In this document: positions 45,869 through 54,859 of the stretch, one piece after another
How the letters are laid out: each line of letters begins with the position of its first letter
How positions within the stretch are numbered: position 1 is the first letter of the stretch
Source: Qipengyuania xiamenensis
Lineage (GTDB): Bacteria; Pseudomonadota; Alphaproteobacteria; Sphingomonadales; Sphingomonadaceae
DNA: 64,000 nucleotides
Reading direction: 5' to 3'
NCBI RefSeq assembly: GCF_019711495.1
Contig: NZ_JAIGNM010000003.1
Location: 186,001 to 250,000, forward strand
Program-made: the position numbers and the translations under genes
Notes under the pieces: model-generated
Told to the model about the DNA's origin: nothing
Seen by the model: only the letters and a program-made list of their open reading frames with translations
Databases searched by the model: none

Positions 45869-47323
45869 ATGGCGCTTGGTCCGAGGCTAGACCTACGGCA
45901 GACCCAGTCGCTGGTGATGACGCCGCAGTTGCAGCAGGCGATCAAGCTGCTTGCGCTGTCGAACCTCGAAATCGAGACTTTCGTATCCGAAGCGCTCGAG
46001 AGCAATCCGCTGCTCGAAGTGGGCGAGGTGACCCGCGAGAAGGGCGAGGATACTAGTGACGCTCCGGCAGGGGAGCACGAGGCCACGCCCGATTTCGACG
46101 GCGACAGCGCGCTCGACATCGCCAATTACGCGCAGGATACCGAAGCTGCACCCGGCGACCGCGGGGACTGGTCGGAAACTGCCAGCGCGGGCCCGTCGGG
46201 AGAGGCACTTCCCGACCTCGAAAACCGGTCGAATGACAGTATCAGCCTGGCGGAACACCTGACCGCCCAGATCGGCTCGCTTTCCTACAACCCCCAGGAA
46301 GCGCTGATCGCGACGCGCATCATTCACGAGCTCGACGAGGCGGGTTACCTGTACACCTCCTTGCGCGACCTTGCCGACGAACTCGGCGCCCCGCTGGTAG
46401 AGGTGGAGGATGCGCTCGAGCTGGTCCAGTCGCTCGATCCGACCGGCGTTGGCGCGCGAAACCTTGGCGAATGCCTAGCCCTGCAGGCGAAGGAGGCCAA
46501 TCGCTTCGATCCCTGCATGCAGCGGCTGATCGAGAACCTCGACCTCTTGGCATCGGGCGATATCGCCCGCTTGCGCCGCCTGTGCGAAGTCGATGAAAAG
46601 GACTTCGCCGACATGCTGGCCGAACTGCGCAGCTACGATCCCAAGCCCGGTTGCCGATATGGAGGCGAGGCAGAGGCGGCGATCGTACCCGACGTGCTGG
46701 TGACGCCCGGTGAAGGCGGCGGCTGGCAAATCCGGATCAACGAGGCCAGCCTCCCGCGCCTCGTCGTGAACCGCGAATATTACGTCGAGCTGGAAGCAGG
46801 CGCGCGCGACAAGGCCTCGCGCGCGTGGCTCAACGAACAGCTGGGCGAGGCCGACTGGCTGATCCGCGCCCTCGACCAGCGGCAGAAGACCATCCTCAAG
46901 ACGGCGAGCGAGATCGTGACCCTGCAGGAAGGCTTTTTCCGCGAAGGCGTTTCGGCGATGCGCCCGCTGACCCTGCGCGAGGTCGCGGAGCGAATCGACA
47001 TGCACGAATCCACCGTCAGCCGCGTGACGAGTAACAAATACCTCTCCTGTCCGCGCGGCACCTTCGAGATGAAGTATTTCTTCTCCAGCGGAGTTGCGGC
47101 TGCCGACGGAGAAGGCGCCAGCAGCGAGGCAATCAAGGCGCGCATCAGGGCGCTGTGCGACGCAGAGGACCCGAAGAAAGTCCTGTCCGACCAGAAACTT
47201 GCCGACATGCTCAATGAAGAGGGCTTCAATCTCGCGCGGCGCACCGTGGCGAAATATCGCGAGGCGATCGGCATCGGTTCGAGCGCACAGCGCCGCCGCG
47301 AGAAGAAGCTTCGCAACATTTGA
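45869..47323 (+). CDS. rpoN: RNA polymerase sigma-54 factor
   Basis: A protein of 484 residues with all regions: N-terminal Gln-rich activator region (LDLRQTQSLVMTPQLQQAIKLLALSNLEIETFVSEALESNPLLE), an acidic linker, the core-binding domain, an HTH region (TLREVAERIDMHESTVSRVTSNKYLSCPRGTFEMKYFF) and the RpoN box ARRTVAKYREA. It recognises -24/-12 promoters and needs an AAA+ activator. It begins 27 bases after lptB. Confidence 0.97.
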   Translation: MALGPRLDLRQTQSLVMTPQLQQAIKLLALSNLEIETFVSEALESNPLLEVGEVTREKGEDTSDAPAGEHEATPDFDGDSALDIANYAQDTEAAPGDRGDWSETASAGPSGEALPDLENRSNDSISLAEHLTAQIGSLSYNPQEALIATRIIHELDEAGYLYTSLRDLADELGAPLVEVEDALELVQSLDPTGVGARNLGECLALQAKEANRFDPCMQRLIENLDLLASGDIARLRRLCEVDEKDFADMLAELRSYDPKPGCRYGGEAEAAIVPDVLVTPGEGGGWQIRINEASLPRLVVNREYYVELEAGARDKASRAWLNEQLGEADWLIRALDQRQKTILKTASEIVTLQEGFFREGVSAMRPLTLREVAERIDMHESTVSRVTSNKYLSCPRGTFEMKYFFSSGVAAADGEGASSEAIKARIRALCDAEDPKKVLSDQKLADMLNEEGFNLARRTVAKYREAIGIGSSAQRRREKKLRNI

Positions 47324-47359
47324 TAAGGCGACTGGTGCACCCCCGTCACAGTCGAAAAA

Positions 47360-47414
47360 GTTAACGGCTTTTACCTCACGTTAACCTTTTCCATTCACAC
47401 CCATATTGGTTAAC
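47360..47414 (+). promoter_or_regulatory. Three GTTAAC boxes upstream of ctrA
   Basis: GTTAAC occurs at 47360-47365, 47380-47385 and 47409-47414, with TTACC between the first two. GTTAAC/TTAACC half-sites are what CtrA binds; the classical TTAA-N7-TTAA spacing is absent. The position 55-110 bases before ctrA suggests autoregulation. Confidence 0.5.
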
Positions 47415-47468
47415 GAAGGACATCGCCCCTCATCGGGGCCGGGGAAACAGGGCTAGGGGGACTAACCC

Positions 47469-48164
<696 letters not shown>

Positions 48165-48194
48165 GAACAAAGTCGCTTTTCGCGACGGGAGGAG

Positions 48195-48226
48195 GCCCCG
48201 GTCACCTAATTGGGTGCCGGGGCTTT
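48195..48226 (+). terminator. Terminator after ctrA
   Basis: GCCCCGG-t-CACC pairs with GGTG-CCGGGGC around a short loop, then TTT. A small GTCGC/GCGAC hairpin stands just before it. It separates ctrA from the receiver gene. Confidence 0.8.
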
Positions 48227-48305
48227 ACCTTTGAATATGAACAGATCGCCGATTTTCTGTTTATTGGGAACGACTTGTGCTAAGGGTTGTTACGTAATTT
48301 AGCTA

Positions 48306-48321
48306 TGTGATTTGCATCACT
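48306..48321. promoter_or_regulatory. CRP/FNR-type site before the receiver gene
   Basis: TGTGA-TTTGCA-TCACT matches the CRP consensus TGTGA-N6-TCACA at nine of ten positions. It lies 88-103 bases before the start of the single-domain receiver gene, in a 182-base region with no other gene. The regulator itself is not in the window. Confidence 0.6.
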
Positions 48322-48408
48322 AAGCGTTTCTATCAGGGGGAGTTTTAGTCGAGCGCAAGGGGGCTGCGCATGCGACGCATTTGCCGGATACCGGCGGAGG
48401 ATTTCGCA

Positions 48409-48831
48409 ATGCCAGCACTTGGACAACCGAAGGTAGCAATCGTCGAGGACGACGAAATCCTTGCCTTCATGCTCGATGAAACCTGCAAATCTGCCGGATG
48501 CCAGGTTGTCGGCCGCGCGGCCAACGCCCGCGACGCGCTGCGGCTCCTGCGCGATGCCCCGCCCGATTTCCTGATTCTCGATTTCGCACTCGACGGGGAC
48601 CATGACGGCCTCGAAGTGCTCGAAGCCGTCAAAAAGGCCAGCCCCGACATGTTCACCATCCTCGTGACCGGATGGGACCTCAACGATATCGCCGCGCGCC
48701 TGGACGGGATCGAGCCCGATCGCATCCTGCGCAAGCCGGTGATGCCGCATGTCCTCACCAGCCTCATCGAAACCAGCTTTGCCGCAAAGCAGGACCGCCG
48801 CGATGAAGCCGGGCCGGTCACCACGCACTAA
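48409..48831 (+). CDS. Single-domain response regulator (receiver)
   Basis: A protein of 140 residues consisting only of a receiver domain: acidic pair VEDDE, phospho-acceptor Asp in FLILDFALDGDHDGLEVLEAV, Thr in ILVTGW and Lys in ILRKPVMP. There is no output domain, so it acts by protein contact or as a phosphate shuttle. ATG 48409 was chosen because GGAGG lies eight bases upstream; the frame opens at 48370. No kinase is adjacent. It converges with the YbdG-like channel gene. Confidence 0.88.
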   Translation: MPALGQPKVAIVEDDEILAFMLDETCKSAGCQVVGRAANARDALRLLRDAPPDFLILDFALDGDHDGLEVLEAVKKASPDMFTILVTGWDLNDIAARLDGIEPDRILRKPVMPHVLTSLIETSFAAKQDRRDEAGPVTTH

Positions 48832-48837
48832 GGCGAT

Positions 48838-50061
48838 CTAGTCGCGCGAATTGCCTTTCAGCCCGCTCGCGAGGTCCAGCCCGCTCGGCTCCTGGAAGAT
48901 GCGCAGGCCGAACTGCGGCAGGATCGCGAGCATGTGGTCGAAGATGTCCGCCTGGATCGCCTCGTATTCGCCCCAGTCCACAGTATCCGTGAAGCAGTAG
49001 ATTTCCAGCGGCAGGCCTTGCGGGCCCGGCGGAAGCTGGCGGACGAGCAAGGTAAAGCCCTCGCCCGCAATCCGCGGATGGCTCTTCAGATAAGCGATCA
49101 CATAGGCGCGTAGCGTGCCGATATTGGTAATTCGCCGCGCGTTGATCTCGTCGATGCCGCTTGCCAGCTCGTGCCGGTTCCATTCGGCGATCTCTTCTTC
49201 CTTGCGGGCAAGGTAGCCATCGAGGAGCTTGAAGCGCTTGAGACCGGCAAGCTGGTCCTCGTCCAGGAACCGGACGGAATTCTGGTCGATCACGAGGCTG
49301 CGCTTGATCCGCCGCCCGCCGCTTTCGCTCATCCCGCGCCAGTTCCTGTAGCTGTCCGAGATAAGCCGATGCGTGGGGATCGTCGTGATGGTCTTGTCGA
49401 AGTTCTGAACCTTCACCGTGTGCAGCGCGATATCGATCACGTCGCCGTCGGCACTCATGCTCGGCATCTCGATCCAGTCACCTACGCGCAACATGTCGTT
49501 GCTGGTCAGCTGCACGCTTGCGACGAGGCTGAGGATCGTGTCCTTGAAGACGAGCAGCAGGACCGCTGCCATGGCGCCGAGGCCCGACAAAAGTAGCAGG
49601 GGCGATTGTTCGATCAGCACCGCGATCATCAGGATCGCCGCGCCGCAGAAAATCGCGATCTTCAGGACCTGCACATAACCCTTGATCGGTCGGCTGCGTG
49701 CCTCGGGCCTGCGCGCGTAGAGTTCGTTGGCGTAGTTGAGCGCCCAGTTGATCCCCATCGCCACCGAAAACACGATGAAAGCCTCCGCGACGTTCACCGT
49801 CACGGTTACGACCTCTTCGGGCATGTTCGGCACCGCCTGGATACCGCGCGATACGATCAGGAGCGGAATGACTGTCGCCAGCCACGCGGCCGCCTTGTCC
49901 GCCGTCAGACTGCGGGTATCGAGATAGGGTGCGGCCATGCGCAGCAGCACGCGCTTGATGATCCAGTTCACCAGCAGCGCGATCAGCGCGAGCCCCGTCA
50001 GGGCAATCAGCGATTGCAGCCAGAGCGCGAGTTCGAAATAGTCTTTGAGCAAGTCGTCCAT
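48838..50061 (-). CDS. YbdG-like mechanosensitive channel
   Basis: A protein of 407 residues with five helices. The YbdG-specific segment is SLVASVQLTSNDMLRVGDWIEMPSMSADGDVIDIALHTVKVQNFDKTITTIPTHRLISDSYRNWRGMSESGGRRIKRSL. YbdG gives a miniconductance channel tied to osmotic stress. It is one of four MscS relatives in the window, and it is divergent from trmB. Confidence 0.93.
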   Translation of the reverse strand: MDDLLKDYFELALWLQSLIALTGLALIALLVNWIIKRVLLRMAAPYLDTRSLTADKAAAWLATVIPLLIVSRGIQAVPNMPEEVVTVTVNVAEAFIVFSVAMGINWALNYANELYARRPEARSRPIKGYVQVLKIAIFCGAAILMIAVLIEQSPLLLLSGLGAMAAVLLLVFKDTILSLVASVQLTSNDMLRVGDWIEMPSMSADGDVIDIALHTVKVQNFDKTITTIPTHRLISDSYRNWRGMSESGGRRIKRSLVIDQNSVRFLDEDQLAGLKRFKLLDGYLARKEEEIAEWNRHELASGIDEINARRITNIGTLRAYVIAYLKSHPRIAGEGFTLLVRQLPPGPQGLPLEIYCFTDTVDWGEYEAIQADIFDHMLAILPQFGLRIFQEPSGLDLASGLKGNSRD

Positions 50062-50149
50062 ATGTCTGCGGCGCCTAGCGAAAGGCGCCTGCCCGCCTCA
50101 ACCCCGAATTGCTGGACAATCTGCGCCAATATCGCCTAGCGGGCACGCC

Positions 50150-50851
50150 ATGTCAGCATTCAAGGAAGGCGATCCGACCACGCTCAACCGGCTCTATGGC
50201 CGCAGCCAGGGCAAGCCCCTGCGCGCCGGCCAGCAGGAGCTGGTGGACAAGCTTCTGCCGCAAATCGCGGTGCCTGCAGAAGGTCCGGTGACGTCGGAAA
50301 CGCTGTTCGGCTTCGACCGCCCGCTTCATTTCGAGATCGGTTTCGGTGGCGGCGAGCACATGGCCTATCGCGCGGATCTCCTGCCCGATCACGGTTTCAT
50401 CGGCGCAGAGCCATTTCTCAACGGCGTCGCGCAGGCGCTGACCCATGTGCACGAGGGGACCATGGCGAATGTTCGCATCCACCATGGTGATGCGCTCGAT
50501 GCCCTTGCCCGCGTCCCCGACGGTGCGCTGACCATGCTTTACCTGCTGCATCCCGACCCCTGGCCCAAGAACAAGCATGCCAAGCGCCGGATGATGAACG
50601 ACGGCCCGGTGCGCATGTTCGCCGACAAGTTGAAGCCCGGCGGCGAATTCCGTTTCGGCACCGACCATCCCGTTTACCTGCGTCACGCCTTGATGGTGAT
50701 GCGGCGCTTTACCGATGTGTTCGAATGGGTCGTGGAAGATCGCCACAGCTGGGAAAACCGACCCTCTGGGTGGTGCGAGACGCGCTACGAGCACAAGGCC
50801 CGCAACACTTACGGGCACGAGGTCTGGTACTTCCGTTTCCGCCGCAAGTAA
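50150..50851 (+). CDS. trmB: tRNA (guanine-N7)-methyltransferase
   Basis: A protein of 233 residues starting MSAFKEGDPTTLNRLYGRSQGKPLRAGQ. It has the SAM site LHFEIGFGGGEHMAYRA and the signature LYLLHPDPWPKNKHAKRRMMNDG. It makes m7G46 in tRNA. ATG 50150 fits the family N-terminus; the frame is open 35 codons further without support. Confidence 0.95.
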   Translation: MSAFKEGDPTTLNRLYGRSQGKPLRAGQQELVDKLLPQIAVPAEGPVTSETLFGFDRPLHFEIGFGGGEHMAYRADLLPDHGFIGAEPFLNGVAQALTHVHEGTMANVRIHHGDALDALARVPDGALTMLYLLHPDPWPKNKHAKRRMMNDGPVRMFADKLKPGGEFRFGTDHPVYLRHALMVMRRFTDVFEWVVEDRHSWENRPSGWCETRYEHKARNTYGHEVWYFRFRRK

Positions 50852-50857
50852 GGCGAT

Positions 50858-51997
50858 TCAGAGGAGTTCGCGCAAGGTCTCAATCAGGGCGGCTGCATCG
50901 CGCTCGTCATTGTAGAGATGGGGCGTCACGCGAAGCGACCTGCCGCGCAGCGACACCATCACGTTCCTGTCGGCCAAGCGCTGCGTGAGGCCATCGGGCA
51001 CGCCTTGCGGAAAGCCGAGCGAGAGGAAATGGGCGGCGCGTTGTCCGATCGGGGCTGCGGTAAGGCCGAGGTCGGCCGCCTGCGAAGCGATGGCCGTCGT
51101 TTTACTCCCCAGCTCTTCTGCAACCGCTTCGATTCCGAATTCGAGCAGGAAATCGAAGGCCGCGACCGCTCCGTTCAGGAGCGGCGGATTAGAGCGCTCG
51201 CCCATGTCGAAACGGCGGGCGCCGGGCTGGTAATCGTCGCGGTAATCGACCAGCCGTGTGAAATCTTCCGAACCCCCGCGATTGATCCAATTTTGCTCCA
51301 GCGGGCGCCCGGAATGGTGGCGCGGATCGACATAGAGATGGCCGATGCCATAGGGCCCCATCAGCCACTTGTAACAGGCGGCGACCGCGAAATCCGGCCG
51401 GACGGCGCCCAGATCGAGCGGCATGGCGCCAAGCGACTGCGTCAGGTCCAGCACCAAAGCCGCCCCGACCTCGCGGCACCTTGCCCCCACCCTTTCCAGA
51501 TCGACCAGTCGCCCGTCAGCCCAGTGACAATGCGGGAGCGCAGCAATTGCCGTGTCCTGATCGATCGCGTCCAGAACGGCGTCGGTCCAGCAGGAGTTCT
51601 CGTCACGCATAACCGTGACGACCTTGGCGCCGCGTTCGGCAGCGAGGTCTCGCCAGACATAGACATTGGAAGGGAACTGACCCGCCAACGTGACGATGCA
51701 CTGGCCCTGTTCGACCGGGCAATTCAGCGCTGCGATCGCGAGCGCGTAGCTCGCCGAGGGTACGATCGCGATATTGTCCGGCTGCGTGCCGGACAGCTCT
51801 CCCGCACGCTCCCGGAAGCGTTCGCTTCCGGTGAAGAAATCGCCCGGCGTATATTTCCACGGCTCGCACTTGAACATCGCGCCTTCGACCATGGCCTTCG
51901 AAACGCCATCGGACAAAGGCGCCATATAGGCACAGTTGAGATAGTGGACGTCGTCCGGGATGGCGAAGCGGTGGCGCTGGCTTTCGATCGACTTCAT
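50858..51997 (-). CDS. Class V aminotransferase (PLP-dependent)
   Basis: A protein of 379 residues with the aspartate-aminotransferase fold of cysteine desulfurase/kynureninase relatives. Visible are HYLNCAYMAPLS, PSASYALAIAALN, ALVLDLTQSLGAMPLDL with the PLP-pyridine Asp, and the Schiff-base Lys in FAVAACYKWLMGPYGIG. The substrate is not evident. It is divergent from the aldehyde dehydrogenase and converges with trmB. Confidence 0.88.
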   Translation of the reverse strand: MKSIESQRHRFAIPDDVHYLNCAYMAPLSDGVSKAMVEGAMFKCEPWKYTPGDFFTGSERFRERAGELSGTQPDNIAIVPSASYALAIAALNCPVEQGQCIVTLAGQFPSNVYVWRDLAAERGAKVVTVMRDENSCWTDAVLDAIDQDTAIAALPHCHWADGRLVDLERVGARCREVGAALVLDLTQSLGAMPLDLGAVRPDFAVAACYKWLMGPYGIGHLYVDPRHHSGRPLEQNWINRGGSEDFTRLVDYRDDYQPGARRFDMGERSNPPLLNGAVAAFDFLLEFGIEAVAEELGSKTTAIASQAADLGLTAAPIGQRAAHFLSLGFPQGVPDGLTQRLADRNVMVSLRGRSLRVTPHLYNDERDAAALIETLRELL

Positions 51998-52097
51998 GTG
52001 GGTTAGCTAGCCTGTCGCGCCACGATTGCGAAGCGGCTTTGCGGAACGCGCTCGCCTCGCACCCATTGTGTGGGAAAGAGACCCGAGGAGCTTCCGC

Positions 52098-53465
52098 TTG
52101 ATCACCACTACCAATCCCGCGACCGGCGAGACCATCGCCGAGTATCAAACGCTCGACGAGAACGGCATCGACCGGAAGCTGGAACAGGCGACGCGCACCT
52201 ATGCCGACTGGAAGAGCTCGCCGATGGACCGGCGCACCGACCTGCTGAATGCGCTCGGCGACCTCTACGAAACCAACAAGGAAGACCTCGCCCGCCTCGC
52301 CGTGACCGAGATGGGCAAGCCGATCACGCAGGCCCGCAGCGAGGTAGAGAAATGCGCGAGCCTGTTCCGCTATTATGCCGAAAACGGGCCGCCAATGCTG
52401 GATTCCAAATTCTGGGACCTGTCCGATGGCGGTCGTGCGGAAGCGCGCTGGCTGCCGCAGGGGCCTGTGCTCGCAGTCATGCCCTGGAATTTCCCGTACT
52501 GGCAGGTCGTGCGCTTCCTCGCGCCGACCATCCTTGCAGGCAATGTCGGGGTCCTGAAGCATGCGAGCATCGTCCAGGGTGTCGCCAAGCGGATGGAGGA
52601 ACTGGTCCTCGAAGCAGGCGGGCCCGAGGGCGTATTTCAGAACCTGTGCGTGTCATCCGATCCGATCGGCAAGGTCATCGACGACCCGCGGATCGTAGCC
52701 GCGACGCTCACGGGGAGCGAAGGCGCGGGCAGCGCGGTCGCGGAAAGGGCAGGCAAGAACCTCAAGAAGGTGGTGCTCGAACTCGGCGGCACCGACCCGT
52801 TCATCGTCATGCCCTCTGCTGACATGGATCAGGCGGTGAAGGACGCGGTCTTCGCCCGCATCCAGAACAATGGCCAATCCTGCATCTGCGGCAAGCGCAC
52901 GATCGTGCATGCCGATATCTACGACGAGTTCTCGGACAGGTTCGTCACGGCATTGAAAGATGTGAAGCTCGGCGATCCGATGGATGACGAGACCGAGCTC
53001 GGCCCGCTTTCAAGCGAGGGACAGCGCGATACCGTCCTCGATCAGGTTAAGATGGCGCAGGAGCAAGGTTGCACGCTGGTCTTCGGCGGCGAAAAGATCG
53101 ACCGGCCCGGCGCGTGGATGACCGCCGGCCTGCTCACCGATGTCCCGCTCGCCAGCGAGACCGCGACCGACGAGATCTTCGGCCCCGTCGGGCAGCTCTA
53201 CAAGGCGAAAGACATCGACGAGGCGACCACCATCGCCAACGCGATTCCCTATGGCTTGGGCTCTGCCGTCTGGACCAATGACGAGGACGAGAAAGAGCAT
53301 TTCGCAAATGCCATCGAGGCAGGAATGACGACCTTCAACGCGGTCAACGGATCGAAGATCGAAGCGCCCTTCGGCGGTATCAAGCGGTCGGGCCATGGCC
53401 GCGAACTGGCCGAATTCGGCCTCCATGAATTCATGAACCTCAAGACGCTGGTCCACCCGGCCTAG
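52098..53465 (+). CDS. NAD(P)-dependent aldehyde dehydrogenase (SSADH-like)
   Basis: A protein of 455 residues. The start is TTG at 52098, given by GAGGAG seven bases upstream and the family N-terminus ITTTNPATGETIAEYQ; the frame is open upstream without support. Catalytic residues are visible: Glu in VVLELGGTDPFIV and Cys in NNGQSCICGKRTIV, plus PWNFPYWQVVRFLAP and AELGLHEFMNLKTL-type ending (ELAEFGLHEFMNLKTL). It resembles succinate-semialdehyde dehydrogenases, oxidising an aldehyde to an acid. It is probably in one transcript with the SDR gene. Confidence 0.92.
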   Translation: MITTTNPATGETIAEYQTLDENGIDRKLEQATRTYADWKSSPMDRRTDLLNALGDLYETNKEDLARLAVTEMGKPITQARSEVEKCASLFRYYAENGPPMLDSKFWDLSDGGRAEARWLPQGPVLAVMPWNFPYWQVVRFLAPTILAGNVGVLKHASIVQGVAKRMEELVLEAGGPEGVFQNLCVSSDPIGKVIDDPRIVAATLTGSEGAGSAVAERAGKNLKKVVLELGGTDPFIVMPSADMDQAVKDAVFARIQNNGQSCICGKRTIVHADIYDEFSDRFVTALKDVKLGDPMDDETELGPLSSEGQRDTVLDQVKMAQEQGCTLVFGGEKIDRPGAWMTAGLLTDVPLASETATDEIFGPVGQLYKAKDIDEATTIANAIPYGLGSAVWTNDEDEKEHFANAIEAGMTTFNAVNGSKIEAPFGGIKRSGHGRELAEFGLHEFMNLKTLVHPA

Positions 53466-53476
53466 GAGAAACCACA

Positions 53477-54127
53477 ATGACCAAACACGTCCTCATCGTC
53501 GGCGCATCGCGCGGCATCGGCCTCGGCCTTGCAGAGGAATTCAAATCGCGCGGGTGGGATGTAACCGGCACCGAGCGCTCGAAAAGCGACGAGCTCCACG
53601 CGCTCGAAGGCGTCACGGTCGAAACGCTGGACGTCACCGATCCCTCCACCTTCGGCAATGTGACGGGTGAATTCGACGCGGTGATCGTCAATGCAGGTAT
53701 CACCGGCCCGCAGCACCAATCGAGCGAGCAGGCGACACCGGACGAAGTCGCCAATGTGATGATGACCAACGCCTTCGGCCCGGCACATCTCGGCAAGAGG
53801 CTGCTGCCCCAGATCAAGCAGGGCGGCTCGCTGTCCTTCATGAGCTCGCTTATGGGCTCAATAGAGGACAGTTCGGGCGGATACGAGCTCTACCGCACGA
53901 GCAAGACCGCGCAGAACATGCTTGCGAAGGGCATTGCCGAACAGGATGCGAAGGAGCGCGACATCGCCGTTCTCTCGCTCCATCCCGGGTGGGTGCAGAC
54001 CGACATGGGCGGACCCAATGCCCACATCACGGTCGAGGAAAGTGCAAAGGGCCTCGCCGATGTCGTCGAGAATGCGAGCGGTGGCTACGCATATGTCGAC
54101 TACACCGGCAAGGCCCTGCCGTTCTGA
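53477..54127 (+). CDS. Short-chain dehydrogenase/reductase
   Basis: A protein of 216 residues. It has the Rossmann motif GASRGIGLGLAEEF, NAG in VIVNAGITGP, and the catalytic YxxxK in YRTSKTAQNM preceded by Ser in FMSSLMGS. It is shorter than the 250-residue classical form and close to the C-factor-like SDR group. It begins 11 bases after the aldehyde dehydrogenase stop, so the two may act on related substrates. Confidence 0.9.
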   Translation: MTKHVLIVGASRGIGLGLAEEFKSRGWDVTGTERSKSDELHALEGVTVETLDVTDPSTFGNVTGEFDAVIVNAGITGPQHQSSEQATPDEVANVMMTNAFGPAHLGKRLLPQIKQGGSLSFMSSLMGSIEDSSGGYELYRTSKTAQNMLAKGIAEQDAKERDIAVLSLHPGWVQTDMGGPNAHITVEESAKGLADVVENASGGYAYVDYTGKALPF

Positions 54128-54139
54128 TCCAGACCTAGC

Positions 54140-54745
54140 TTAGAAGCGCAGGCCGATCCCGGCGACGATCTGGTCGGTCGTCGCCTCGCCCTGGTCGATG
54201 TCGGCGAGCTCATTGTACTGCGAGCGGCGATACTCAATGCGCGCCTCGAGTGCGGAAGGCAGCTCGATCTGGATGCCCGCGCCGTAGCGAATGCCGTCAG
54301 TGTTCTCTTCGAGATCCGACAGCGAGCCGCTCGAGGTGAATGCCGTCGTGTCGAGCGAGGTGTAGCCGACCTTGCCATAAGCGGCGATGCCGGGCGTCAG
54401 GGCGAAGCCTGCACGGGCACCGAGATAATACTGGCCGCTGGTTTCCAGCCCTTCGCGAGCGCCGGCAAAGCTGCCCGGGAAACTGGTCGATCCGTCGCTG
54501 GTCGACAGCTCGCCTTCGAGACCGACGAACGCGCCGCCAAGGCTGAGGTCGTAGCCGGCATTGATGCCGTAAACGGCGCTGTCGGCGGTTGCCGTGGCCG
54601 TGCCGTCGGCCGATTCAACATCGACACCTTCATAGCCGCCGAGGGCGCCGATGTAGAAGCCGCCGGGGGCTTCCGTATCGTCCGCCATTGCGGGGGTAGC
54701 GGCAAAACCTGCGCCAATGACGGCGAATGCGATAATCTTTTTCAT
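54140..54745 (-). CDS. Outer-membrane beta-barrel protein
   Basis: A protein of 201 residues with a signal peptide (MKKIIAFAVIGAGFAATPAMA) and an eight-strand OmpW/opacity-type barrel: alternating aromatic/Gly strands (GGFYIGALGGYEGVDVE; SAVYGINAGYDLSLGGAFVGLEGEL; YYLGARAGFALTPGIAAYGKVGYT) and the terminal strand DQIVAGIGLRF ending in Phe, the BAM signal. ATG 54745 has AAGGA six bases upstream. An upstream duplicated segment carries a second such site. Confidence 0.88.
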   Translation of the reverse strand: MKKIIAFAVIGAGFAATPAMADDTEAPGGFYIGALGGYEGVDVESADGTATATADSAVYGINAGYDLSLGGAFVGLEGELSTSDGSTSFPGSFAGAREGLETSGQYYLGARAGFALTPGIAAYGKVGYTSLDTTAFTSSGSLSDLEENTDGIRYGAGIQIELPSALEARIEYRRSQYNELADIDQGEATTDQIVAGIGLRF

Positions 54746-54747
54746 TT

Positions 54748-54778
54748 GCGATCCTTTCACATGCGATCCCTTGCACGT
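54748..54778 (-). repeat. Tandem duplication carrying two ribosome sites
   Basis: Two adjacent 15-16 base units (54748-54762 and 54763-54778) differ at three or four positions. On the minus strand each ends in AAGGATCGC or AAGGGATCGC. The outer copy is followed directly by ATG-TGA (54762-54757), a minimal start-stop frame; the inner copy serves the outer-membrane gene. Confidence 0.6.
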
Positions 54779-54859
54779 GAGAGGATGCAGAGCGTCGCCG
54801 CGCTTGCGAAAAGATGAACAGCCGGACGAACTGCACCGCCCTTGCGACCAGCCGGAAAA

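Noticed and set aside
47360..47414. Canonical CtrA full site TTAA-N7-TTAA
   Set aside because: No pair of TTAA has the seven-base spacing; only half-sites are present.
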